From: Achromobacter xylosoxidans
GTDB lineage: Bacteria; Pseudomonadota; Gammaproteobacteria; Burkholderiales; Burkholderiaceae_B
Direction of reading: 5' to 3'
Assembly (NCBI RefSeq): GCF_014490035.1
Contig: NZ_CP061008.1
Location: 5,208,001 to 5,272,000, forward strand
DNA length: 64,000 nt
Positions 50,113-57,910 of this stretch are shown here, one piece after another (positions within the stretch are counted from its first letter, which is position 1; every line of letters begins with the position of its first letter). Under the pieces are notes generated by a model that searched no databases, was not told the origin of the DNA, and worked only from the letters and a program-made list of their open reading frames with translations. The translations under genes and the position numbers were made by a program.

Positions 50113-51083
50113 GAACGGTCCAAATATTGCGAGTCCGCCGGCACCACCAGCGGCAGCCGTTCGTCGGCCACTTTGAACTCCAGCGGCGTATCCATCCAGG
50201 AGATTTCGCCATCCATCGCCACCTTGACCCGGCGGCGCCCGCGCACGGCCACCGTCAGGCGGTCGAAGGCGAAACTCACCACATGCTCGGCTTCGCCCAG
50301 GCGGCTGAACAAGCCGCGCAGCAGCAAGCCATAGAGCGCCAGGGTGCCGACCGGCCGCGCCGCCATGGCGATCAGGCGGTTCTGGTCCAGCTCCGCGGAT
50401 TCGATGCCGATGTGCTCCAGCTGGAGCTTGTTGTTGCCCACCACCAGGGTGGGCGAGCGCAGATTGCGGGCCTGGCCGCCATGGTCCAGCAGCAGGCTCA
50501 ACTGGCGCGGCGCGCGCAGCAGCGTGACCAGGCCGGACCACAGCGCCACCAGCCGGCTGCGGCCGTACTTCTGTTTATAGGCTTCGCGGTCCTCGAGCAA
50601 TTGCGGATACAGGCCCAGGCTGGCATTGACCAGGAACAGCCTGCCATTAAGCATGCCGACCTGCACCGGCCTGGGCTGGCCTTGCAGGAAGCCGCGCAGG
50701 GCGACCTCGGTATCTTGCGAGATGCCGTAGCTGCGCCCGAAGTAATTGAACGTGCCCTGGGGCAGGATGCCGAACGGCACGCCTTTGCCAAGCACGACGC
50801 CCGCGACCGCATTGAGCGTGCCGTCGCCGCCCGCCGCGATGACCACGCCCTGCTGTTCCTGCGCGCGCGTGACCGCAGCCTCGGCCGTGGCGGTCAGGCG
50901 CGACGGGTCCTGCACGGGCATCAGTTCATAGCGGCGCCCGGCCTCGTCGAGTATGCGGCGGATCGTGTCTTGGAGGATCTGCGCGTCGCCGCGTCCCGAT
51001 CCGGTATTGAGGACGATGAAGAGGGGTTCTTGTCCCGTCAGGGAATGGGCCTCTGTTGCCGGTTTCTGCTGGGTTGACGTCAT
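50109..51083 (-). CDS. Diacylglycerol kinase-family lipid kinase
   Basis: A 324-residue soluble lipid kinase of the DAGK catalytic family (DgkB/YegS fold). The N-terminal nucleotide-binding domain has LNTGSGRG (phosphate loop) and GGDGT at residues 85-89, with ILPQGTFNYFGR following. The C-terminal beta-rich domain (about 150-320) carries the lipid and metal site. It likely phosphorylates diacylglycerol or a similar lipid. It is first in the run kinase - phosphoesterase - PAP2. Confidence 0.88.
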   Translation of the reverse strand: MTSTQQKPATEAHSLTGQEPLFIVLNTGSGRGDAQILQDTIRRILDEAGRRYELMPVQDPSRLTATAEAAVTRAQEQQGVVIAAGGDGTLNAVAGVVLGKGVPFGILPQGTFNYFGRSYGISQDTEVALRGFLQGQPRPVQVGMLNGRLFLVNASLGLYPQLLEDREAYKQKYGRSRLVALWSGLVTLLRAPRQLSLLLDHGGQARNLRSPTLVVGNNKLQLEHIGIESAELDQNRLIAMAARPVGTLALYGLLLRGLFSRLGEAEHVVSFAFDRLTVAVRGRRRVKVAMDGEISWMDTPLEFKVADERLPLVVPADSQYLDRS

Positions 51084-51125
51084 GCGTCAAACATACCCCA
51101 TGCCGGCAAAACGCCGCAACAAGGC

Positions 51126-51158
51126 CCGCGGCGGGCGCGCCAGGCGCGCCCGCCGCGG
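51126..51158. terminator. Long GC-rich hairpin between the gamma-glutamyltransferase and lipid kinase genes
   Basis: A perfect inverted repeat of 14 or more bp (51126-51139 with 51145-51158) with a five-base loop, all G and C. No T tract follows on the minus strand. It probably slows or ends transcription after the gamma-glutamyltransferase gene, but it is not a standard intrinsic terminator. Confidence 0.5.
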
Positions 51159-51162
51159 CCAT

Positions 51163-52962
51163 TCAGCGGCCGATGGCGTAAGCCTGCATCAGGCGCGGCG
51201 TGGCCGCCGCGTGCAGCAGGCCGTCGGCATCGCGCGAGGCAGCGGTCAACCTGCCCACCGACCACTCGGGCACTTCCTCGATCTGGTGCCCGCGCTGGCG
51301 CAGCGCCGCGATGACCTCGGCGCCGAAGCTCGCCTCCACCGCCAGATGCCCCGGCTTGCGGTCGCGCGGATAGAAGGACGTGGGGAAATGCATGGTGTGC
51401 GACATGGGCAGATCGATCGCTTCCTGCAGGTTCAGGCCGTGGTGCACGTGGCGCAGGAAGAACAGCAGCTGCCATTGTTCCTGCTGGTCGCCGCCCGGCG
51501 TGCCGAAGGCCAGGTAGGGCTTGCCATCGCGCAGCGCCAGCGAGGGCGTCAGGGTGGTGCGCGGACGCTTGCCGGGCGCCAGCGTGCCGGGCAGCCCTTC
51601 TTCCAGCCAGAACATCTGCGCGCGGGTATTCAGGCCGAAGCCGAGTTCCGGAATCACCGGCGAAGACTGGAACCATCCGCCCGAAGGCGTGGCCGAGATC
51701 ATATTGCCCCAGCGGTCGATGACGTCCACGTGCGTGGTGTCGCCGCGTTTGGCGGAGGCGCGCATGTCGGCTAGCGTGGGTTCATTGGTGGCGCTGCCGG
51801 GCGCGGACACCTTGGAGAGACGCTCCAGCGTGTCCATGACGCGCTTCACTTGGGCCTCGAAACCCGGCACCTGGCCAGGCAGCAGATCCTGCGAGGCCGA
51901 CTCGCCGATGAGCGCGCGGCGTTCGGCGTTGTAGGCATCGGACAGCAAATGCTCCAGCGGCACGTTGACGAAGGCCGGATCGCCGTAATAGGCCTCGCGG
52001 TCGGCAAAGGCCAGCTTCATGGCCTCGGTCACGCGGTGCACGAACTCGGCGCTGGTCGGGCTCACGCCGGCCAGGTCCATTTCCTTGAGCAGCGCCAGGG
52101 TCTGCAGGAAGACCGGGCCTTGGCTCCAGGAGCCGGCTTTCGCCACGGTGTAGCCGTGATAGTCGTAGGTGACCGGCTTGTCGTAGCTGGCCGACCAGCC
52201 CGCCAGGTCCTCGGCGGTAATGACGCCACGGTGCGTGGAACCGCTCTCGTCCATGACGTCGGTGTTGCGGGCGAACCGGTCGATTTCCTCGGCCACGAAG
52301 CCGCGGTAGAACGCAACGCGCGCCGCCTCGATCTGGCGCTCGCGGTCGGCGCCGGCGCTTTCGGCCTGCTGCAGCACGCGGGTCCAGGTGCGCGCCAGGG
52401 CCGGATTGCGGAACAGCTTGCGGGCCTCGGGCACCTTGCCGCCCGGCACGTAGACGGCGGCAGTCGTCGGCCAATGGGTCTGGAAGAAGTCCTTCAGGCC
52501 GGCGATGGTGTTGGAGATGCGCGGCATCAGCGCGTGGCCGTGCTCCGCGTAATAGATGGCGGGCTCCAGCACGTCGCGCACGCGCATGCTGCCGTGGTCG
52601 CGCAAGAGCAGCATCCAGGCGTCGAAGGCGCCGGGAATGACGGTGGCCAGCAGGCCGTTGCCGGGGATCAGCTTGAGGCCTTCGGCGCGGTAGCGTTCGA
52701 GCGTGGCAGCAGCGGGCGTGGTGCCCTGGCCGCACAGCACTTCGACGCGACCGGTGCGCGCGGAATAGAACACCGCGGGCACTTCGCCGGCCGGGCCGAC
52801 CAGGTGGGGTTCGACCACCTGCAGCACGAAGGCCGAGGCCACGCAAGCGTCGAAGGCGTTGCCGCCGCGCTCCAGCAGCGACATGCCGGCCGCGCTGGCC
52901 AGCCAATGGGTGGACGTCACGACACCAAAGGTGCCGAGAATTTCCGGGCGAGTCGTAAACAT
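51163..52962 (-). CDS. ggt: Gamma-glutamyltransferase-family N-terminal nucleophile hydrolase
   Basis: A 599-residue Ntn-hydrolase of the gamma-glutamyltranspeptidase family. The self-cleavage site is in KRGDTTHVDVID: Thr409 would become the N-terminal nucleophile of the small subunit, in line with the family TTHxxVxD pattern. SGGWFQSSP lies near the substrate Gly-Gly/Ser loop and GTPGGDQQ near the C-terminus. There is no signal peptide, whereas E. coli Ggt is periplasmic. Members of this group also include cephalosporin acylases and other amide hydrolases, so glutathione is not proven as substrate. It lies downstream of an oligopeptide-type binding protein, 184 bp away. Confidence 0.85.
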   Translation of the reverse strand: MFTTRPEILGTFGVVTSTHWLASAAGMSLLERGGNAFDACVASAFVLQVVEPHLVGPAGEVPAVFYSARTGRVEVLCGQGTTPAAATLERYRAEGLKLIPGNGLLATVIPGAFDAWMLLLRDHGSMRVRDVLEPAIYYAEHGHALMPRISNTIAGLKDFFQTHWPTTAAVYVPGGKVPEARKLFRNPALARTWTRVLQQAESAGADRERQIEAARVAFYRGFVAEEIDRFARNTDVMDESGSTHRGVITAEDLAGWSASYDKPVTYDYHGYTVAKAGSWSQGPVFLQTLALLKEMDLAGVSPTSAEFVHRVTEAMKLAFADREAYYGDPAFVNVPLEHLLSDAYNAERRALIGESASQDLLPGQVPGFEAQVKRVMDTLERLSKVSAPGSATNEPTLADMRASAKRGDTTHVDVIDRWGNMISATPSGGWFQSSPVIPELGFGLNTRAQMFWLEEGLPGTLAPGKRPRTTLTPSLALRDGKPYLAFGTPGGDQQEQWQLLFFLRHVHHGLNLQEAIDLPMSHTMHFPTSFYPRDRKPGHLAVEASFGAEVIAALRQRGHQIEEVPEWSVGRLTAASRDADGLLHAAATPRLMQAYAIGR

Positions 52963-53146
52963 GATGATTCCTATAGGGCTGCCGCTGAAATGCGGAACAC
53001 TTCCTGTACGGCGGGCGCCTGGCGATCAAAAGAACAGGCACGCTGGAGAGGCCCGCGGACGCCGCCAGCCGGGGCGCCGCGGATCCGGCTCCGCCGGTCC
53101 GCCAGCGCCGCCCCTCTGGGGCCTGTGCCAGCGGGTAGGGAGGAGC

Positions 53147-54649
53147 CTACTTTTTAGCGACAGTGACACCCTTCAGGCGAATCAAGCCATCCGGGTACGG
53201 AACAAAGCCTTCCACCTTCTTCTGCACGCCGAAGGTCCACGGCAGGTAGAACAGGTAGACGATCGGGCGCTGGTCCTGCATCGCCGTCAGCACCTGGTCA
53301 TACATGGCGCGGCGCTTGGCGGTGTCCGATTCGGCGCGGGCATCGTTGAGCAGCTTGTCCACGGCGGGATCGCAGAACTTGCCGTCGTTCAGATTGCCCT
53401 TGCAGCTCAGGTACTGGTGGATGTTGCCGCTGGGATCGACCCGGCCCGACCAGCCGCTCTGCCCCACTTCGAAGTCGCCGCGCGCGAGCGAGGATTGCAG
53501 GGAAGCGAATTCCACCGGACGCAGCGTGATGTCGAAGCCCGCTTCGGCGCCCATGGCCTGCACCAGCTCGAACACCTGCTGCATGGTGGTGTTGTTGCCG
53601 AAGGTGATCTCGAACTTGACGCGGTCAAAGCCCGCTTCCTTCAACAGCGCCTGCGCCTTCTTGGGATCGCGGCCCTTGTGCTCGAAGGCCGTGTTGTAGG
53701 CGAAGCTGGCCGGCGGGAACGGCTGGTAAGCGGGCTGGAACATGCCTTCGCCGATCACCTGGTTGAGCACGTCGCGGTCGATGGCGAGGTCCAGCGCCTG
53801 GCGCACGCGCTTGTCCTTGGCCAGGGGGTTGTTGGCGCGCGCGCCGTTGGCCAGGTTCACCGAAATGGCCTGGAAGCCCAGGCCGGTCACCGGCGCCAGG
53901 GTCAGGTTCTTGTCGTCCTTCACGGCCTTGGCATCGCTGGGCGCGACGCGCTCGATGATGTCCAGGTCGCCGGCGCGCAGGTTGTTCAGGCGCACGGTGT
54001 TGTCCGGAATCGGGGTGTAGACCAGACGATCGAAGTGATAGTTGGCGGCGTCCCAGTACTTGGGAAATTTCTCGAGCACGATGCGGTCGTTCTGCACGCG
54101 CTCCTTGAACTGGTACGGCCCCGAGCACACCGGCTTGCCGCCAGGGTCCTTGTCGAAGCTGGCGGGCGACATCATCATCCCGGCGCGATCGGACAACTGC
54201 GACAGCAGCGAGGCGTCGGGTTCGGACAGGGTCAGCACCACGGTGCTGGCGTCCGGGGCCTCGACGCTGGCGACCGTGGCCAGTTCGCTCTTGCGGTTGC
54301 TGTCGGGCAAGGTGCGGGCGCGGTCCAGGTTGGCCTTGACGGCCGCGGCGTTCACCGGCGTGCCGTCGTGGAAGACGGCGTCGGTGCGCAGCTTGAAGGT
54401 CAGGACCTTGTTGTCCGGGCTGATGGTCCAGGATTGCGCCAGCTGCGGCACGATCTTCAGGTCCGGCGTGATCTCTACCAGCTTGTCGCAGAGGGAAGCG
54501 AAGACGATGCGGCCCACGAAGGTGCGCGCGCGCACCGGGTCCAGCACGTCAGGGTCGTCCTGCAGGCCGATACGCAGGGTGGATTGGGCTTGCGCCAATC
54601 CGCTGGCCAGCATTCCCGCCATGGCCATGGCGAGGCAAAGTTTACGCAT
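53147..54649 (-). CDS. ABC transporter substrate-binding protein, peptide/nickel family 5
   Basis: A 500-residue periplasmic binding protein. A signal peptide (MRKLCLAMAMAGMLASGLAQAQ) is followed by the family 5 opening STLRIGLQDDPDVLDPVRA and the segments WTISPDNKVLTFKLRTDAVFHDGTP-type and ALDLAIDRDVLNQ. It binds oligopeptides, glutathione or similar ligands. No permease or ATPase genes are nearby, so it must use a transporter encoded elsewhere. The start at 54649 has GGAG eight bases before it. With the downstream gamma-glutamyltransferase gene it may form a peptide-use unit. Confidence 0.9.
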   Translation of the reverse strand: MRKLCLAMAMAGMLASGLAQAQSTLRIGLQDDPDVLDPVRARTFVGRIVFASLCDKLVEITPDLKIVPQLAQSWTISPDNKVLTFKLRTDAVFHDGTPVNAAAVKANLDRARTLPDSNRKSELATVASVEAPDASTVVLTLSEPDASLLSQLSDRAGMMMSPASFDKDPGGKPVCSGPYQFKERVQNDRIVLEKFPKYWDAANYHFDRLVYTPIPDNTVRLNNLRAGDLDIIERVAPSDAKAVKDDKNLTLAPVTGLGFQAISVNLANGARANNPLAKDKRVRQALDLAIDRDVLNQVIGEGMFQPAYQPFPPASFAYNTAFEHKGRDPKKAQALLKEAGFDRVKFEITFGNNTTMQQVFELVQAMGAEAGFDITLRPVEFASLQSSLARGDFEVGQSGWSGRVDPSGNIHQYLSCKGNLNDGKFCDPAVDKLLNDARAESDTAKRRAMYDQVLTAMQDQRPIVYLFYLPWTFGVQKKVEGFVPYPDGLIRLKGVTVAKK

Positions 54650-54859
54650 GAAAGATCTCCGTCGGTTCAGGTCGGCCTGGTTCCCCGCGCGGACGCGCCG
54701 CCCGGCATGAGGGAACAGACCCGAGCCGTGCCGCATCCGGGTCCATCCCCCGCCGCGCACGTTCTTGTTGGATTCTGCGCCAGGCGCGCGGCGATTGTAT
54801 AGAGCGGCGGCTGTCGTAAGCCTAAATGCGCGCCGGGCGGCCGCCTTGCGGACGCGCTT

Positions 54860-55756
54860 TCAGGGAATGCGGCAAGGCGCCGCGAAGTCCACGGCGGCCT
54901 GGACCTCGGCGCGCAGCTTGGCGACCAGCGGCCGGGCATCGTCACGGCGGTACTGGAACGCATAGGGCATGGCCGCCAGGGGCGTATCGCCTTCCAGCAC
55001 GCGCAGGCTGCCCTCGGTCTGCAAGGCGCGGGCCCAATGGCTGGGCAGCAGGCCGACGCCGGTGCCTTCTATCAGGAGGCCGACCACCGCCCCCCAGTTG
55101 TTGCAGCAGAGCCGTTCGCCGCCCGCCTCGCGGCCCGCCAGCCAGTCGTCGATGATGCGCGTGGTGCCGGCCCCGGCCGGCAGCGTGACCAGCGGCAGGC
55201 GCGCCAGCAGTTCCGGCGTCATGCGCGTGGCGCCGTCCAGCAGCGCCGGCGCGGCGACCCAGGAGAATTCGGCCTGGCCTATGGCGGAGGAAGCGATGTT
55301 GGACCGCGAGGAACGGCCCGCGATCACGGCGAAGTCCAGTTCACCGTCGGCCACGCGCTGCTCCAGCACCTGGCCGATGTCCACGTAGGGTTCCAGCACC
55401 AGGTCCGGGTAGGCGGCGCGCACGCCCCGGATCAGCCGCGGCAGCCAGGTCAGCGCGGTCAGTTCACCCACGCCGAAGCGGCAGCGCCCGCTGAGCCCGG
55501 CGCTTTGCGCCAACGACGCCCGGATCTGTTCGGCCGAGGCCAGCAGGTCGCGCGCCTGCGGCAGCAGGCGCTGGCCGGCGTCGGTCAGCACCGCCTTGTG
55601 GCCGCTGCGATCGAACAAAGGCAGGCCCAGACCTTCCTCGAGCTCGGTAATGCGCTTGGACAGCGACGAGACCGACAGGTGCAGGCGCTCGGCCGCCACG
55701 GCGAAACTTGCGCAGGTGGCGGCCCAGTAGAAGGCTTCGAGTTGCTTGAGGGTCAT
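54860..55756 (-). CDS. LysR-family transcriptional regulator
   Basis: A 298-residue regulator: an N-terminal winged helix-turn-helix (1-60, LKQLEAFYWAATCASFAVAAERL, LSVSSLSKRITELEEGLGLPLF) and a periplasmic-binding-like effector domain (about 90-290). The frame is open far upstream, but the ATG at 55756 gives the canonical LysR start. It is transcribed in the same direction as the downstream binding protein gene, 210 bp away, rather than divergently. The 54650-54859 gap has a TATACAAT-like -10 on the minus strand near 54794-54801 but no clear LysR box. Confidence 0.87.
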   Translation of the reverse strand: MTLKQLEAFYWAATCASFAVAAERLHLSVSSLSKRITELEEGLGLPLFDRSGHKAVLTDAGQRLLPQARDLLASAEQIRASLAQSAGLSGRCRFGVGELTALTWLPRLIRGVRAAYPDLVLEPYVDIGQVLEQRVADGELDFAVIAGRSSRSNIASSAIGQAEFSWVAAPALLDGATRMTPELLARLPLVTLPAGAGTTRIIDDWLAGREAGGERLCCNNWGAVVGLLIEGTGVGLLPSHWARALQTEGSLRVLEGDTPLAAMPYAFQYRRDDARPLVAKLRAEVQAAVDFAAPCRIP

Positions 55757-55830
55757 GCCGGGATTGTAGAGGCGCCCGCCATGGAAATGCCCTCCTTTGG
55801 GACGCTGCGTTGCAAAGCGCCCCAGCGGCA

Positions 55831-56469
55831 TCAGACGGCTTTCGGCGTCAGCAGATGCGCGGAAAACCGGAGGGTATCGATGGCGGCGCGGAGCATGCGC
55901 TCGACGCGCGGCCACATGTCGCCCTTGAGGCGATCGGACCAGCAGATGCTGTCGAACACCCCGTCGACCAGGGCGTGCAGATAAAGATTGGACAGGCGCA
56001 CGTCCAGCGCGCGCGGCAGGTCTTCGCGCTTGACCGCGGCGCGCAACAGTTTCTCCGAGGTGCGCAGGGCGTGGCGCTCCCACAGGTCGCGGCGGCGCAG
56101 CAGGGGCGCGTTTTCGTCGCTGCGTTCGCATTTCAGGTACAGGATCTCCAGCACGCGCTGCACCGAGCCTTCCTGCGCGTAGATCTGGATGTACTGCCGC
56201 ATGGAGGTGTAGAGCGATTCCAGCGCCTCGCCGTCGGTCGAGACATGAGTCAGCGGCGCAGCCTCGCCCAGCGCGCGGTCGCACATGGCGATGCAGACGT
56301 CGATCTTGTTCTTGTAATGGCCGTAGACGGCGCCCCGGGACACCCCTGCGTGGTCGGCTATGTCGCTCATGGTGGTGGCGGCCACCCCTTTGGACAGGAA
56401 CACGTGTTCCGCGGCATCCAGGATGCGGTCGCGGGTGCGTTGGGACTCTTCCTTCGTCTTGCGGGCCAT
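55831..56469 (-). CDS. axyZ: TetR-family repressor AxyZ of the AxyXY-OprZ pump
   Basis: A 212-residue TetR/AcrR regulator divergent from the efflux operon. The helix-turn-helix is at about 12-58 (AAEHVFLSKGVAATTMSDIADHAGVSRGAVYGHYKNK), and the rest is a helical drug-sensing domain. In Achromobacter the gene in this position, AxyZ, represses axyXY-oprZ; from memory, a V29G change in AxyZ has been linked to pump overproduction and tobramycin resistance. Residue 29 here is Val, the non-mutant state. The name depends on the adjoining MexXY-type pump and the divergent layout. Confidence 0.85.
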   Translation of the reverse strand: MARKTKEESQRTRDRILDAAEHVFLSKGVAATTMSDIADHAGVSRGAVYGHYKNKIDVCIAMCDRALGEAAPLTHVSTDGEALESLYTSMRQYIQIYAQEGSVQRVLEILYLKCERSDENAPLLRRRDLWERHALRTSEKLLRAAVKREDLPRALDVRLSNLYLHALVDGVFDSICWSDRLKGDMWPRVERMLRAAIDTLRFSAHLLTPKAV

Positions 56470-56586
56470 GCGGGGACCTCCTTCTTAAAAAATCGGCTGC
56501 AAAAAAATGGCGACTTCAAAACAAGAAGCCGCCCTTTTCGTCACTGTGAATAAGTGTGAAGCGGGGAGCATACTTCCGAACAAAAT

Positions 56587-56612
56587 AATTAATCAAGCGT
56601 GACGGATTAAAT
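56587..56612. promoter_or_regulatory. Operator candidate between axyZ and axyX
   Basis: AATTAATC (56587-56594) and GATTAAAT (56605-56612) are inverted copies, 7 of 8 matching, with a ten-base spacer. This gives a 26-bp dyad in the 223-bp divergent region, a typical size for a TetR-type operator. A second, weaker dyad with CACT / AGTG arms lies nearby around 56537-56551. The rest of the region is AT-rich relative to its surroundings. Confidence 0.5.
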
Positions 56613-56692
56613 GATAGACTCGCTTCCCCACGCGGGAAAGTCGGCGCCTTTCCCCACCTCAGCCCTCCCCGGGCCCATCAGAAATTTTAAAA

Positions 56693-57904
56693 ATGAAGCA
56701 AAGAGTCTCTCTACGCACGCTCGCCCTTTCTTCCGTACTAATTCTTATTACCGGTTGCTCGAAACCGGAAGCCCAACAAGCCACCGAGGCTCCCGCCGAA
56801 GTCGGCGTCATCGTTGCCCGGGCCACGCCCACCAGCGTCGCCACCGAATTGCCGGGCCGGCTGGAGCCCTACCGCGAGGCCGAAGTGCGCGCGCGGGTGG
56901 CCGGCATCGTCACGGCGCGTCTGTACGAGGAAGGCCAGGACGTGACGCGCGGCGCCGCCCTGTTCCAGATCGATCCCGCGCCCTTGCAGGCCGCCTACGA
57001 TTCCGAAGCCGCGAACCTGGCGCGCGCGCAGGCCAACCTGTCCGCCGCCGCCGACAAGCTGCGCCGCTACGCCGACCTGGTGTCGGACCGCGCCATCAGC
57101 GAACGCGACCATGCCGAAAGCGTGGCGCAGGAGCGCCAGGCGCGGGCCGAGGTCGCCCTGGCCCGCGCCAACCTGCAAAGCGCCAAGCTGAAGCTGGATT
57201 ACGCGCGCGTCACCTCGCCCATCGACGGCCGGGCGCGGCGCGCGCTGGTGACCGAAGGCGCGCTGGTGGGCGAAGGCCAGGCCACGCCGCTGACGGTGGT
57301 GCAGCAGATCGATCCCATCTACGTGAACTTCGCCCAACCGGCGGCCGAGGTGATGCAACTGCAAAAGCAGATCCGCGCGGGCGCCCTGGAAGGCGTGGCG
57401 CCGGACCAGGTGCGAGTGCGGCTGCTGCTGCCCGACGGCTCCGAGTACGGGCGCGGCGGCACGCTGTCGTTCGCCGACCTGGCAGTGGATCCAGGCACGG
57501 ACAACGTCACCATGCGGGCGCTGTTCGATAACCCGGACCGCGACCTGCTGCCGGGCATGTATGTGCGGGTGCGGCTGGAGCAGGCGATCAACCGCGACAC
57601 CTACCTGGTGCCGCGCAACGCCCTGCTGCGCAACGCCGAAGGCGCGCACGTGCTGGCTGCGGATGCGGACGGAGAACTGCAGAAGATCGTCGTCACCGCG
57701 CAGCGCCTGCAGGGTCCGAACTGGATCGTCACGCAGGGATTGGCGGGCGGCGAGCGCATCGTCGTCGAGAACGCCGCGCATCTCGCGGCGGGACAGAAAA
57801 TCAAACCGGTGGAACGCGCCGCGTCCAGCGCGCAGGCTCCCGCCCCCGGCAACCCGGAGGCCGGCGTCCAGGCAAGGACGCCCGCCGCGGGTCAAAAAGG
57901 ATAA
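56693..57904 (+). CDS. axyX: RND efflux periplasmic adaptor AxyX
   Basis: A 403-residue membrane fusion protein of the MexX type that links the inner membrane pump to the outer channel. It is a lipoprotein: the lipobox ends ...ILITGC with Cys22. Next come a lipoyl half-motif (RVAGIVTARLYEEGQDVTRGA), a coiled-coil hairpin (about 95-170), the second lipoyl half (DYARVTSPIDGRARRALVTEG), a beta-barrel and the membrane-proximal domain. The C-terminus is a Pro/Ala-rich tail. No strong ribosome binding site precedes the ATG. axyY begins 6 bp after its stop. Confidence 0.92.
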   Translation: MKQRVSLRTLALSSVLILITGCSKPEAQQATEAPAEVGVIVARATPTSVATELPGRLEPYREAEVRARVAGIVTARLYEEGQDVTRGAALFQIDPAPLQAAYDSEAANLARAQANLSAAADKLRRYADLVSDRAISERDHAESVAQERQARAEVALARANLQSAKLKLDYARVTSPIDGRARRALVTEGALVGEGQATPLTVVQQIDPIYVNFAQPAAEVMQLQKQIRAGALEGVAPDQVRVRLLLPDGSEYGRGGTLSFADLAVDPGTDNVTMRALFDNPDRDLLPGMYVRVRLEQAINRDTYLVPRNALLRNAEGAHVLAADADGELQKIVVTAQRLQGPNWIVTQGLAGGERIVVENAAHLAAGQKIKPVERAASSAQAPAPGNPEAGVQARTPAAGQKG

Positions 57905-57910
57905 ACCGCA

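Noticed and set aside
56611-57531. A 306-codon plus-strand frame beginning before axyX
   Set aside because: It runs out of frame through axyX and yields an Arg/Gly/Ala-rich product without motifs.
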